Source of the DNA: Thermincola sp.
GTDB taxonomy: Bacteria > Bacillota > Thermincolia > Thermincolales > UBA2595
DNA: 52,139 nucleotides
Assembly (NCBI GenBank): GCA_022735835.1
Contig: DYZU01000051.1
Span: 1 to 52,139, forward strand
Direction of reading: 5' to 3'
This document shows, piece after piece, positions 1 to 8,130 of this stretch. Position 1 is the first letter of the stretch. Each line of letters opens with the position of its first letter. The position numbers were made by a program, and so were the translations under genes. The notes beneath the pieces are model-generated. The model was not told where the DNA came from, searched no databases, and saw nothing but the letters and a program-made list of their open reading frames with translations.

Positions 1-43
1 CAGCCAGCCCACGAACGCGTGAGCGTGAGTGGTTTGCTGGCTG
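1..43. repeat. Inverted repeat at window edge
   Basis: CAGCCAGC at 1-8 is repeated inverted as GCTGGCTG at 36-43, and CCAC (9-12) can pair with GTGG (29-32), giving a hairpin of about 12 bp. It lies beyond the 3' end of spoIIE next to a dispersed repeat. It could be a terminator or part of a repeat element cut by the window edge. Confidence 0.45.
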
Positions 44-51
44 AGTTGTTG

Positions 52-125
52 CCGCCCTGAAGGAATATACCCGGCCCTTCCCCGGTGTTTGTCAAAAGCA
101 TAAAAATGACTTTTGGGACAGCCCC
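52..125. repeat. Dispersed repeat copy A, 3' of spoIIE
   Basis: Two short blocks lie here: a CCGCCCTGAAGG...CCCTTCCCCG block at 52-85 and TGACTTTTGGGACAGCCCC at 107-125. Read on the minus strand, the order is GGGGCTGTCCCAAAAGTCA, a spacer of about 22 nt, then GGGAAGGGCCGGGTATATTCC. The same order and spacing recurs at 5909-6003 after the phosphohexomutase gene. Here only half of the second block's palindrome is present and the loop sequence is inverted. No transposase is nearby, so this is probably a remnant of a non-autonomous element. Confidence 0.7.
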
Positions 126-143
126 TTCCACACTGGTCACTGG

Positions 144-2582
144 TTACTCTTTATGGACTGATACCAGCCTGGCGGCAATCACAGTCATATCATCATCAAC
201 AATACCTCCGCAATTCTTTATAGCCCTGTTTAACAGCATGTCCGCTATGTTTTGCGGGTCGGTGGTCATGGTGTCCTGCAAGACCCCCAAAATCCATGAT
301 TCACTTTCGTTTCCTTCAAGAAGCGAATTGAGGACCCCGTCTGAGACCATAACAAGCACATCATCATGCCCCATCGGCTGCTGGATCGTGTCGACCTCAA
401 TATTATGGAGAATCCCTATTGGCAAGCTGTTGGCCCGGATCATGCTTACCTGGCTGCCGCGCTTGACAAAACTGGGGGCGGAACCGATTTTTATCAGCTC
501 GGCAACACCCTGTACCAGATCAATTACCGCCAGGTCAACCGTCGCAAAGGTTTCATCAGGTGAACCGAGAACAAGTATAGAGTTTACGGTTTTCGCGGCC
601 AGGTTCATGTGAAAACCGCTCTCTAACAGCTTTTCCAGCAGGCCGATAGTCGCTTTGCTCTCAACTGCAGCCTTCGGACCCACTCCCATGCCGTCACTGA
701 GGACAATGGCAAATTTTCCGTCTTTCAGGTCAAAGGTTGAGTAGCTGTCCCCTGAAACAAGACTATGGTCCTTGGCCGCAGAAGCAAACCCCATTTCAAC
801 ATGAAAAACCCGGGATGGCACTAACTTGAACTCACATACCGGCTGGCCTGTTTTTTCAGTACAGTAATTGGAATTAAGGACTGTCAAGGGCTGGGACAAT
901 ATGCGGGAAACCAGCGGATTAATACCGTTTACGCACTCTAGTTTACCGCCACAGGACGGGCACGTAATTTTCACCTCCAGCTGGTCATTCCCTTCATCGG
1001 CAACACTCAGGTCAAGGATATTATATCCTGCTTTAATCAGCTCGGAACGGAGGATAATTTCAATATCTTCCCGCATCCTGACATCTGTTTTAATCTCGCC
1101 GGACAGGTTCTGCATAATTGAGGCAATACCCTCCAGCTGGCCGGCCACAATGTCCCTGCCTTCGATAAGCTTCCGCTGCCAGACCTGAGCCTGCTTATAC
1201 GTTTCATAGAGGCAGTTAACCGTTATTCCAAGCTCTTTCAGCCTGGTACACCGTTTTTGGATGTCAGGGGAAATATGCTCTTCCGTAAGCCTGCCTTCAG
1301 TTTCTATATAGGCCAGCATGTCCATTATACTTCTGTAGGTTTTGTAAAATTCTCTCTCCCAGCAGATGCGGTGAAGGGAGCATCCTTTGCAGATCTTGGA
1401 AGCAATACCGTTAAGCAGGTTCTGGAGGTTATTTTCTTCATAAACTCTCGTGTCACAGGAGATCTCCCGGAAGGCGCGGGAAAGTTCCGAGAAAATACGG
1501 GAATATTCCCGTATTTTGCCCGCAGTCATCTCCCTGCTCCTTTTTTCGTTGACAAATCTGGCGTTAAAACCGAAAAAGCCGTTTTTGACGATAGACCTGG
1601 CCGCAAACAGGCTTTTTGCAGGGATTAACATAAACAAGGCAACAGCCGATGCTGTTTCGGCAAAAGTGGCAATTAACTTGGAGTAGTCAGTTAAATAAAT
1701 AGAAAGCAGCACGTTTCCCAGGATAAAACCTACAAATACACCTATTCGGCCAAAACTTCGAAACATCCCGGCCAAAAGCCCTGAAAAAGAGTAAACGGCA
1801 ACCATGCCGGGCGCTATGGCAGTAGTTATGCTGGGAACCATCCCGACTAAAGTTCCCATGGCAGCGCCAAACCCGCCGCCTCCTGTATAGGCCGCCAAAA
1901 GCACCAGGAACCTTCCGAAAATGTTTTTCAGCTGAATCCCTTGAATGCTCAGTTCCGACAGGCCTGTTAAAAACGCTATAACAAGAACCGCTCCGCCCAA
2001 TGCTTCCTCTTTCCTAAGAGATATTGTCTCACTTTTCTTTTGCAGCGCAGGAAGCACCTTGGTCAGCAAAAAAGTGGCACACCCGGCCAGGACACCCTCA
2101 AAAATCACTACAATATAATTATATATATCAGGAGCAAAATAGGCATAAATCCCTACTTTGATAACAATTGTCAAACCGGTCACCAGAACCGGCACTCCAT
2201 ACCACTTCCGGCGAAACTGCCCCTGAGTCCTGCCGAGGCTGGCAAACAGCACAATTAAGGTCGTAACTGACGCGCCCAAGGAATAGCCGGAATCCACTGT
2301 CGCCATGCCTCCGATTGCAGCCACCAATACCCAGAGGCTCTTGTCGGGAATTACTGTCATCACAGCCGCTAACAGGGAGGCGGGAAAAGGAATAAGTCCA
2401 CCTGCCAGGACGGCTCTGCCTGCGAAAAATGACATAATCGCCAGGAACACTGTATCCCAGGCAGCTGCCCGCTTTAAAAAACCGTATAAGGCCTTTTGGG
2501 GGAACGGGGGTAAAATTAACTTTGACTTGGGTTTCCGGGTTCTTACCCGGTGATAGGGATAGATATCTGTTTTCTCGTTCAT
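144..2582 (-). CDS. spoIIE: Stage II sporulation protein E, serine phosphatase
   Basis: This is a membrane-anchored PP2C phosphatase that dephosphorylates SpoIIAA to release sigma-F in the forespore and also acts at the polar septum. The first third or so (residues about 40-330 of 812) is a run of hydrophobic membrane segments, followed by a soluble central region with a CKGC...C cysteine cluster. The C-terminal PP2C domain starts near residue 611 with GDSYS, LSDGMG and MVSDGV, and ends with the metal-binding DDDMT. Length matches the family (about 820). ATG at 2582 is preferred over the GTG one codon upstream; the Shine-Dalgarno (AGGCGG) is modest. A Spo0A-type promoter lies upstream. In Bacillus this gene sits at the far end of the same conserved block. 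Confidence 0.96.
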   Translation of the reverse strand: MNEKTDIYPYHRVRTRKPKSKLILPPFPQKALYGFLKRAAAWDTVFLAIMSFFAGRAVLAGGLIPFPASLLAAVMTVIPDKSLWVLVAAIGGMATVDSGYSLGASVTTLIVLFASLGRTQGQFRRKWYGVPVLVTGLTIVIKVGIYAYFAPDIYNYIVVIFEGVLAGCATFLLTKVLPALQKKSETISLRKEEALGGAVLVIAFLTGLSELSIQGIQLKNIFGRFLVLLAAYTGGGGFGAAMGTLVGMVPSITTAIAPGMVAVYSFSGLLAGMFRSFGRIGVFVGFILGNVLLSIYLTDYSKLIATFAETASAVALFMLIPAKSLFAARSIVKNGFFGFNARFVNEKRSREMTAGKIREYSRIFSELSRAFREISCDTRVYEENNLQNLLNGIASKICKGCSLHRICWEREFYKTYRSIMDMLAYIETEGRLTEEHISPDIQKRCTRLKELGITVNCLYETYKQAQVWQRKLIEGRDIVAGQLEGIASIMQNLSGEIKTDVRMREDIEIILRSELIKAGYNILDLSVADEGNDQLEVKITCPSCGGKLECVNGINPLVSRILSQPLTVLNSNYCTEKTGQPVCEFKLVPSRVFHVEMGFASAAKDHSLVSGDSYSTFDLKDGKFAIVLSDGMGVGPKAAVESKATIGLLEKLLESGFHMNLAAKTVNSILVLGSPDETFATVDLAVIDLVQGVAELIKIGSAPSFVKRGSQVSMIRANSLPIGILHNIEVDTIQQPMGHDDVLVMVSDGVLNSLLEGNESESWILGVLQDTMTTDPQNIADMLLNRAIKNCGGIVDDDMTVIAARLVSVHKE

Positions 2583-2624
2583 CACAGCACCGCCTGTTAA
2601 TCTTTTCCTAGGAACTTTTGTTCT

Positions 2625-2690
2625 ATTATATTACATTTCCCTGAAAATCCTTGTCAGGATTAGTAGGATTAATAAAAAATTATTTCGACC
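2625..2690 (-). promoter_or_regulatory. Spo0A-dependent sigma-A promoter of spoIIE
   Basis: On the minus strand CTGACA (2652-2657) and TATAAT (2625-2630) are separated by 21 bp, far from the usual 17. A Spo0A-box-like GGTCGAAA lies upstream at 2683-2690. Spo0A~P-activated promoters such as Bacillus spoIIE and spoIIG are known for 21-22 bp spacing with upstream 0A boxes, so the architecture fits. The -10 is about 40 nt from the spoIIE start. Confidence 0.7.
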
Positions 2691-2763
2691 CCTATCGCTT
2701 CAAACTCTCGAAGTACAACAAAAAAAGCGTATGAGTTTCATACGCGGACCAGTTCATATCGAT

Positions 2764-3285
2764 TTAACGGAAACCCCGCCGGGCTACATTGACAAGTCCC
2801 AATACCAGCTCTCCTTTTAATGTCCGGCCGCCGTTTCTTTCAAGATGCGCCCTTTCCACAACCATACCCGGCCTGAAAAACCTGGGCCTGGGAATAACTT
2901 CCAAATCCAGATAGGTGTGAAACGACCTGTTAAAATGTACCGTATATAATTCCGGGGAAGTTTTTGAGTTTATAAGCGAGCTCTCCGGTTCGTCATCCGT
3001 GAACAACCCGTTGGACTGTATTTTCAGAATACTGAAGAAGTTGTCACAAAATTCCCTGTTTTCCAGCTTATCAGTACCCGAATCAGACTGGCCCTTTATA
3101 TACGACACGGCAATCTGGTATTCTCCCTTGATTTCCAGTTCATCACGGCCAAAACGGAAGTGTGTAATTTCAGGTACAATAGAAATATTTAAAATTTTGC
3201 CTACTTCCGGATAGTTTTCCGGTAATTCAAAATTTAACGGAATTCTGGGAAACACAAAAGTTTTTTCAATATCCCTAATTGCCAT
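2764..3285 (-). CDS. SPOCS (DUF3794)-like domain protein
   Basis: This 173-residue protein has no signal peptide or membrane segment. Residues about 25-75 match the SPOCS/DUF3794 pattern seen in SpoVID and other spore coat or cortex proteins: a strand with ILNISIVPEI, then DELEIKGEYQIAVSYI, followed by a second acidic and aromatic-rich half. It is the second gene of a pair, 13 bp after the 3299-3952 gene, with a clear AGGAGGGG site 8 nt before ATG. It probably acts in spore envelope assembly. The exact role is unknown, and the domain call rests on pattern recognition only. Confidence 0.6.
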   Translation of the reverse strand: MAIRDIEKTFVFPRIPLNFELPENYPEVGKILNISIVPEITHFRFGRDELEIKGEYQIAVSYIKGQSDSGTDKLENREFCDNFFSILKIQSNGLFTDDEPESSLINSKTSPELYTVHFNRSFHTYLDLEVIPRPRFFRPGMVVERAHLERNGGRTLKGELVLGLVNVARRGFR

Positions 3286-3298
3286 TCATAACCCCTCC

Positions 3299-3952
3299 TT
3301 AAAATACGGCCCTATATGGTTTCTGCCGGGGGCAGTAGCCTACCTGCCAGCTTCCATTGTCCAGGTCCGGTTGAATACTTATCCGCCACCAGCTGGTATT
3401 TGGAATAGGGGGGTGGAAAGGATCAACTTTTTGAAAGAGAGGGTTTGTTTCGCTGGCATTTCGGTCTGTTTTTCTGACTTTCGCCTCCTTTTTAAAACCG
3501 ACTACCCTCTTATCTCTTACTTCCGAAGCCAAGGTGACTATACCTTCCAACAAGATGACCGAATCCCTCCCTTCATCCAGACTGCCTTCTTGTCTGGTTG
3601 TAACCAGAAACCTGTATGTTACGGGGCCGTTCATTGAACCGCCGTTCCCGGGAATAGCGGTGGTAAATTCCCAGGCAAATTCCCCCAAACCGGATTTATC
3701 GGTTTTCAGATATCCGACATTAAACATTTCTTTGTCCAATTCTCGGCAAAACAGGACAGGAAATTCATACCGCAGACCCTCGCCGGATAATTTCTCCACT
3801 GGAATGGATGTGTGGCAGGTCAATCTCCCCTTATCCCCGAAAACTTCAATTTGAGCAGTTCCGCAAGGTCCACGTACTTCGTTTGACAAACTGTCCGGCG
3901 GATAAAGAAATACGTTGTAAAAACGGTAACCCAAATCTTTAGAAACTTCCAT
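3299..3952 (-). CDS. Hypothetical, paralogue of the 6009-6965 gene
   Basis: This 217-residue soluble protein is not one I recognise. Its N-terminal half (residues about 28-135) aligns with the product of 6009-6965: IE-[VI]-x-G-[DN]-KG near the start, a G-[LV]-GE-x-x-W-[EN]-FT block in the middle and a TxRQ stretch later. After a lysine/arginine-rich linker both share KV-[DS]-PF...WW-[RK]. The pattern is beta-strand rich. The ATG at 3952 follows AAGGAAGG; a TTG one codon upstream is less well spaced. It is co-transcribed with the SPOCS gene downstream, which suggests a spore coat or envelope role, but that is inference. Confidence 0.7.
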   Translation of the reverse strand: MEVSKDLGYRFYNVFLYPPDSLSNEVRGPCGTAQIEVFGDKGRLTCHTSIPVEKLSGEGLRYEFPVLFCRELDKEMFNVGYLKTDKSGLGEFAWEFTTAIPGNGGSMNGPVTYRFLVTTRQEGSLDEGRDSVILLEGIVTLASEVRDKRVVGFKKEAKVRKTDRNASETNPLFQKVDPFHPPIPNTSWWRISIQPDLDNGSWQVGYCPRQKPYRAVF

Positions 3953-3976
3953 CAACTACCTTCCTTTCGTACAAAC

Positions 3977-4005
3977 AGAACATGTTGTTTTTTATCAGTA
4001 TATTA
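3977..4005 (-). promoter_or_regulatory. Candidate sigma-E promoter
   Basis: TAATATA (3999-4005) matches the sigma-E -35 motif KMATATT at 6 of 7 positions. After 14 bp comes CATGTTCT (3977-3984), 5 of 8 to the -10. It lies about 30 bp before the start of the coat-like gene pair. It is weak alone, but timing in the mother cell would fit a coat protein. Confidence 0.35.
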
Positions 4006-4087
4006 ACGCCGGCAGTTTTCCGTTACATGAACTTGCAGACCTGGGGTTCATATAGTATGATAGAGACAGGTTTTAACCTTAGGACTT

Positions 4088-4116
4088 AACCCCCAATATA
4101 ATGTTATAAGGGGGTT
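4088..4116 (+). promoter_or_regulatory. Hairpin sequestering a ribosome binding site
   Basis: AACCCCC at 4088-4094 can pair with GGGGGTT at 4110-4116 across a 15-nt AT-rich loop. The right arm contains the AAGGGGG Shine-Dalgarno of the gene starting at 4123, so the hairpin would block initiation until melted or remodelled. Confidence 0.45.
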
Positions 4117-4122
4117 TTAAAA

Positions 4123-4440
4123 ATGAATTTTTTTTCAAACCTGAGAAAACTTTTTACCCGGAATCTCCCGGCTGAACCGGGTAGGGATGAAATAGAAATT
4201 GTAATTTACGGCTTTAAAGTAAAATTCATCCGAAAAATATCCATACCTGTACCTCATGAAGTTTCAGTTTTTGTTCCCCGCCTGGAATTTACCCACAAAA
4301 TCACGCAAGGCGACCGGACCGCGGAGTCTTCCGTCATCCTGAACAGCCTTACCATTGTCAGTTCTCCCCTTCGGGAGTCCTCGGGGAAACCCGCCGGAAA
4401 TGTTCAAAAACCCGTTAGGCTACCTGTAAAGATACAATAA
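4123..4440 (+). CDS. Hypothetical 105-residue protein
   Basis: I do not recognise this protein. It begins with a short basic amphipathic stretch (FSNLRKLFTRN), followed by strands such as EIEIVIYGFKVKFI and a C-terminal tail rich in proline and lysine. There is no signal peptide, cysteine or evident catalytic motif. The start is supported by AAGGGGG 8 nt upstream, which lies inside a hairpin. It is 46 bp upstream of the phosphohexomutase on the same strand and is probably co-transcribed with it. It is divergent from the coat-like gene pair. Confidence 0.6.
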   Translation: MNFFSNLRKLFTRNLPAEPGRDEIEIVIYGFKVKFIRKISIPVPHEVSVFVPRLEFTHKITQGDRTAESSVILNSLTIVSSPLRESSGKPAGNVQKPVRLPVKIQ

Positions 4441-4486
4441 AGTTTCTATATTAATGCACTCACACAGCAATACGGGAGGAATACAT

Positions 4487-5881
4487 ATGATCAAGTTTGG
4501 TACCGACGGCTGGCGCGGAATTATTGGAGATGACTTCACTTTTGAAAATTTGCGTATTGTCAGCCAGGCCCTGGGTGATTACCTGGGACAGTCTGCCGCC
4601 AAAAATGTCGCCATTGGATTTGACCGGAGGTTTTTGTCAGACATGTTTGCCCGGGAATCAGCAAGAGTACTGGCCGCCAACGGGTTAACTGTTTTTCTGT
4701 CTGACAAACCGGTGACCACCCCGGCTGTTTCTTATGCTGTCAAATGTATGGGACTTGATGCCGGGGTAATGATAACCGCCAGCCATAATCCTTACATGTA
4801 TAGCGGGTTGAAGATAAAAGGCCGGTACGGTGGGTCCGCTGCTCCGGAGATGACGGCAGAAATTGAAAAACTCTGTGGAATAAACCCCGTGAAAACCCTT
4901 TCCAGCTCAGAAACTCCTGCGATACGACCGTTTAACCCCGACCGGATTTACCTGGATAGACTAAGGAGCCTTGTAAATACAGATATCATCGGGAACTCAC
5001 AGCTAAAAATCGTTTTTGACCCCATTTTCGGGTCGGGCAGCGGGTATCTGGACTCCCTTTTTGCTTCGCACCGCAATATCGAAGTGATTGAGATTCACGG
5101 GGAGGCCAATCCGCTTTTTGGCGGCGTCAACCCCGAACCCATTGAACAAAACCTGGCCGGGTTAAAGACCAGGGTGGTGGCCGAAAAAGCCGATATCGGT
5201 ATAGCCCTGGACGGAGACGGCGACCGTATCGGTGTTATTGACAGCAGCGGTAATTATATCAATGCCCACCAGGTTTTTTCCCTGCTGCTCAGGCATCTGG
5301 TTGAAAACAGGCAGTGGTCCGGGGCCGTGGTCAAAACCTTTTCCACAACAGGCATGTTGGATAAACTTTGTGCAAAATACGGCCTCAAGCTGTACGAAAC
5401 TCCGATTGGATTCAAGTACATTTGTGAACTCTTTCTTAAGGAAGACATTCTAATCGGGGGTGAAGAAAGCGGAGGGCTCGGTTTTAAAAATCACATCCCC
5501 GAACGGGACGGCCTGTTGAGCGCTTTGTTCATCCTTGAACTGCTCACTGTTAGCGGAAAGAGCCTTGCGCAATTGCTCAGGGAACTGGAGGACGAGGTGG
5601 GCAGCCACTTTTACAGGAGAGTTGACATACATCTGTCAGACCAGCAGACTTCCAAACTGCTGACCAAACTTAATGCGGCTCCGCCGGCGGAGTTTGCCGG
5701 TTTCCCCGTCAGCAATGTGAAAAGAATAGACGGCTGCAAATTTTTTCTTGGCGGCCACAGCTGGATTCTCTTCAGGTTTTCCGGAACAGAACCGCTGCTT
5801 AGAATATACGGCGAGGCGCCCTCCGAAGCCATCCTCAATGCCGTTTTCCAGGCGGCACATGAATATATCGGTAATTTGTGA
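4487..5881 (+). CDS. Phosphoglucomutase/phosphomannomutase family protein
   Basis: This 464-residue alpha-D-phosphohexomutase interconverts hexose 1- and 6-phosphates through a phosphoserine. The four family motifs are in order: TASHNP with the catalytic serine (residues about 95-100), metal-binding DGDGDR, sugar-binding GGEESGG, and the phosphate-binding RFSGTEP near the C-terminus. The N-terminal FGTDGWRG is that of the broad PGM/PMM group, not typical GlmM, so substrate is left open. ATG at 4487 is chosen over one at 4454 because GGGAGGA lies 6 nt before it. A strong hairpin terminator follows. Confidence 0.92.
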   Translation: MIKFGTDGWRGIIGDDFTFENLRIVSQALGDYLGQSAAKNVAIGFDRRFLSDMFARESARVLAANGLTVFLSDKPVTTPAVSYAVKCMGLDAGVMITASHNPYMYSGLKIKGRYGGSAAPEMTAEIEKLCGINPVKTLSSSETPAIRPFNPDRIYLDRLRSLVNTDIIGNSQLKIVFDPIFGSGSGYLDSLFASHRNIEVIEIHGEANPLFGGVNPEPIEQNLAGLKTRVVAEKADIGIALDGDGDRIGVIDSSGNYINAHQVFSLLLRHLVENRQWSGAVVKTFSTTGMLDKLCAKYGLKLYETPIGFKYICELFLKEDILIGGEESGGLGFKNHIPERDGLLSALFILELLTVSGKSLAQLLRELEDEVGSHFYRRVDIHLSDQQTSKLLTKLNAAPPAEFAGFPVSNVKRIDGCKFFLGGHSWILFRFSGTEPLLRIYGEAPSEAILNAVFQAAHEYIGNL

Positions 5882-5908
5882 AGCCAGCAGCCACAATCTC
5901 CGCTGATT

Positions 5909-5926
5909 GGGCTGTCCCAAAAGTCA
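5909..5926 (+). repeat. GGGCTGTCCCAAAAGTCA repeat, copy B
   Basis: This 18-bp block is identical, in reverse complement, to 108-125, and nearly identical to 44876-44894. It lies 28 bp after the phosphohexomutase stop codon. All three copies read in the same direction relative to the gene they follow. Confidence 0.75.
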
Positions 5927-5951
5927 AAGATAAGTTTTTACGCACAATAAA

Positions 5952-6001
5952 GGGAAGGGCCGGGTATATTCCGCCCTGAAGGAATATACCCGGCCCTTCC
6001 C
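5952..6001. terminator. 21-bp perfect hairpin, bidirectional terminator
   Basis: GGGAAGGGCCGGGTATATTCC (5952-5972) is followed by an 8-nt loop (GCCCTGAA) and its exact complement (5981-6001). It sits between convergent genes, so it can stop transcription from both sides, although no long T-run follows. One arm plus an inverted loop recurs at 52-85, so the hairpin is part of a dispersed repeat. Confidence 0.7.
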
Positions 6002-6008
6002 CGCTGTA

Positions 6009-6965
6009 TCACTCCTCCCTGTTGCACTGTTCGCAATCAGGGGGCTTTGTCTCCCTTTGCGGAAAAACCACCTCCCCGGTATGAGGGTCGATATGAATCA
6101 ACCAGTATCCGTAGTCTCCTGCCTTATACTGTTGTCCGGGTAAGGGGTGCCAGTATACGTATCCGGTAGCCCCCCCGTAAGGTTGGTCCCGTAGGCAAAA
6201 CCTACCTGGAATCCCATGTACTAAAAACTTTACGGCACCCTTTTGGTCATATTGCAGGCCAATCAGCTGGTGACCCCGAAAAACAGGCCCTGTCTGAACA
6301 TACTTAAATTCATCTGAACAAGCCTGAAGAACTGGCTGATTGTTGTTTTCAAACCCACCATATATCTGGTGTGACGGTTGTACCGGCACTCCCCGAGGGC
6401 GATACGAATTTACGGAAACCGACGGATAGTACATCCAATCATAGAAGAAACCGGGGTAAAACTTCCACCACTGGTAGTACGGGAGACCGGTACCGAAAGG
6501 TGAAACCTTTTCCATTTTGGGTTCTCCGGACAGGTTGACCTCTTCCAGTTCCAGGTGACCCACCAGAACCCTGTCACCGGATACGTCCTGGCGGGCTGTG
6601 GCAACACGTACTTCCACAATGTTAAACGAATCAATATCCAGTCCTGTATTTCTTACATTATCAGCGGTAAAATTCCAGGTGCTCTCTCCCACCCCCTCTT
6701 CACTGATCAAAGTAGTCCCTGCATACACAGGGATGGTTTTATCTTTTTCCTCATTGACCAGCCATACCGCATATCCGGAAAAATTCCCTTCGTTCCGGGG
6801 CAAGCGCAGGTTTTTCAACAGGCATTTAAAAACACCTTTATTCCCGTGTATTTCAATGACCACTTTTCCTCTGGGGCGTTTTGCCGGGGTGATTGCATAA
6901 TTTCTCTTGTCTTCCCGGAGGACCGCAGTATACCGGCGGTATTCCGGTTCCGTATTACGGTCCAC
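6009..6965 (-). CDS. Hypothetical, coat-like, paralogue of 3299-3952
   Basis: This 318-residue protein is not recognised by family. Residues about 30-170 align with the product of 3299-3952 (IE-[VI]-x-G-[DN]-KG, GVGESTWNFT, TARQ, KVSPF...WWK). It adds a tyrosine, tryptophan, glycine and proline-rich C-terminal half with an LVHGIPG...YWLIHIDP pattern, ending in a CEQC motif. The aromatic composition resembles spore surface proteins. There is no signal peptide. The start is GTG after a GAGGGGGGGG tract. It stands alone, with a 100-bp AT-rich gap upstream and a strong hairpin just downstream. Confidence 0.72.
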   Translation of the reverse strand: MDRNTEPEYRRYTAVLREDKRNYAITPAKRPRGKVVIEIHGNKGVFKCLLKNLRLPRNEGNFSGYAVWLVNEEKDKTIPVYAGTTLISEEGVGESTWNFTADNVRNTGLDIDSFNIVEVRVATARQDVSGDRVLVGHLELEEVNLSGEPKMEKVSPFGTGLPYYQWWKFYPGFFYDWMYYPSVSVNSYRPRGVPVQPSHQIYGGFENNNQPVLQACSDEFKYVQTGPVFRGHQLIGLQYDQKGAVKFLVHGIPGRFCLRDQPYGGATGYVYWHPLPGQQYKAGDYGYWLIHIDPHTGEVVFPQRETKPPDCEQCNREE

Positions 6966-7066
6966 GCCACCCCCCCCTCTTTGAAAACGGGTCTATCGTT
7001 TCTTTCTGTTTTTAATATATATGCCTTAATTTTTGAAACTTTAACTAAAAAGCTCAAAAATTTTAT

Positions 7067-7954
7067 TTAGGAATATTGAACTCCCAGCTTTTGGTACAGC
7101 AATCCGAATATAATATCCGTTTCACTCACCATTACTTCTTCGGCCTCCAAACCTGTAACGGCCGCCAGGGCAATCCTGACTCCGGCCACAATGATATCTG
7201 CTCTTTGGGGTTGCAGGCCGGGTACGTCTTTCCTCTGTTCAACCGTCATCGCTTCCAACCGGTACAGGATATCCTGGATTCTCTGCCTTGGCAGGATATA
7301 CCCGTGAACTTTATGGGGGTCGTAAACTTCAAGCTCCTGGTCTATTGCTGCCAGGGTGGTAAACGTGCCCCCTACTCCGATAATGCCGGTGAAATCATGC
7401 TCTTTTATCGATTTCAGCAAATCTGCCATCATTTCTTTTATCTCCGTTAAACCGCAATTCCCTTCCGTCATTCTGACGGCACCAAGCCTGAGACTGACGT
7501 AATGCAAACCGCTTTTTCCGGTCCAGATAAATTCGGTACTTCCGCCCCCTATGTCTATGACAACCGGTTGCCGGAGATCACACTTCAGGCCACGTACCGC
7601 CCCGATATAGCTTAGTTCCGCTTCCTCGGCTCCTGACAAGACACGGACGTCCCAACCTACCTGTTGTTTCACTTGCGATAAAAATTCCGCTTGGTTCCCG
7701 GCATCGCGGACAGCGCTGGTGGCGGCGGCAATGACTATTTCGGCGCCGGTTGCCTCAATTATTTGCTTAAAATTATGAAGGGCGGCAAGAGTCCGTTCAA
7801 TGGCAGGTCGCAAAAGATAGGGATACTGCCCGATCCCTTCCCCCAGCCTTGTGGTAATAAGACCGGTTCTGACTACTTCCACTTTTCCGTTCTTTGGCTC
7901 TGCAACCAGCAGCCTGGCGGAATTTGTCCCTATATCCACAACCGCTAACCGCAA
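7067..7954 (-). CDS. ppx: Exopolyphosphatase / Ppx-GppA family
   Basis: This family hydrolyses inorganic polyphosphate or pppGpp. The 295 residues cover only the N-terminal ASKHA-fold ATPase-like unit, as is usual for short bacterial Ppx2 types. Motifs are VVDIGTNSARL at the start (phosphate 1), the ATSAVRDA stretch, and VIDIGGGSTEF (phosphate 2) around residues 130-142, with a GVGGT glycine turn later. No HD domain is attached. The start is TTG with AGAGGGTGA upstream. A terminator separates it from the S1 gene upstream, so it probably has its own promoter within about 130 bp. Confidence 0.9.
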   Translation of the reverse strand: MRLAVVDIGTNSARLLVAEPKNGKVEVVRTGLITTRLGEGIGQYPYLLRPAIERTLAALHNFKQIIEATGAEIVIAAATSAVRDAGNQAEFLSQVKQQVGWDVRVLSGAEEAELSYIGAVRGLKCDLRQPVVIDIGGGSTEFIWTGKSGLHYVSLRLGAVRMTEGNCGLTEIKEMMADLLKSIKEHDFTGIIGVGGTFTTLAAIDQELEVYDPHKVHGYILPRQRIQDILYRLEAMTVEQRKDVPGLQPQRADIIVAGVRIALAAVTGLEAEEVMVSETDIIFGLLYQKLGVQYS

Positions 7955-8081
7955 ATGGGTTCACCCTCTCTATATATGTTTGGTCAACCGTATTACCGCA
8001 GCACGTATGACCATTTGCTCCGGTGTTTGTTCTTACCCAAGAATATTTTACACTAACAATGTTTTTTCCTATACGATAATA

Positions 8082-8103
8082 AAGCACCGTCAATACGGTG
8101 CTT
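8082..8103 (-). terminator. Rho-independent terminator after yabR
   Basis: AAGCACCGT and ACGGTGCTT form a 9-bp stem with a CAAT loop. On the minus strand it is followed by TTTATTAT. It lies 28 bp past the S1-domain gene. Confidence 0.75.
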
Positions 8104-8130
8104 GTTGTTGTCTTCATTTTGTTATTATCA

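Noticed and set aside
4487-5881. Calling the phosphohexomutase GlmM
   Set aside because: The N-terminal motif and length match the broad phosphoglucomutase/phosphomannomutase group, and no cell-wall gene neighbours support GlmM.
107-5926. A composite transposon bounded by the two repeat copies around spoIIE and the coat-like genes
   Set aside because: No transposase is present, the copies follow unrelated genes, and a further copy lies at 44876. A dispersed repeat is the simpler view.
6555-7070. 171-residue open frame opposite the coat-like gene
   Set aside because: No ribosome site, no recognisable pattern, and it runs across an intergenic region. The minus-strand frame has paralogue support.
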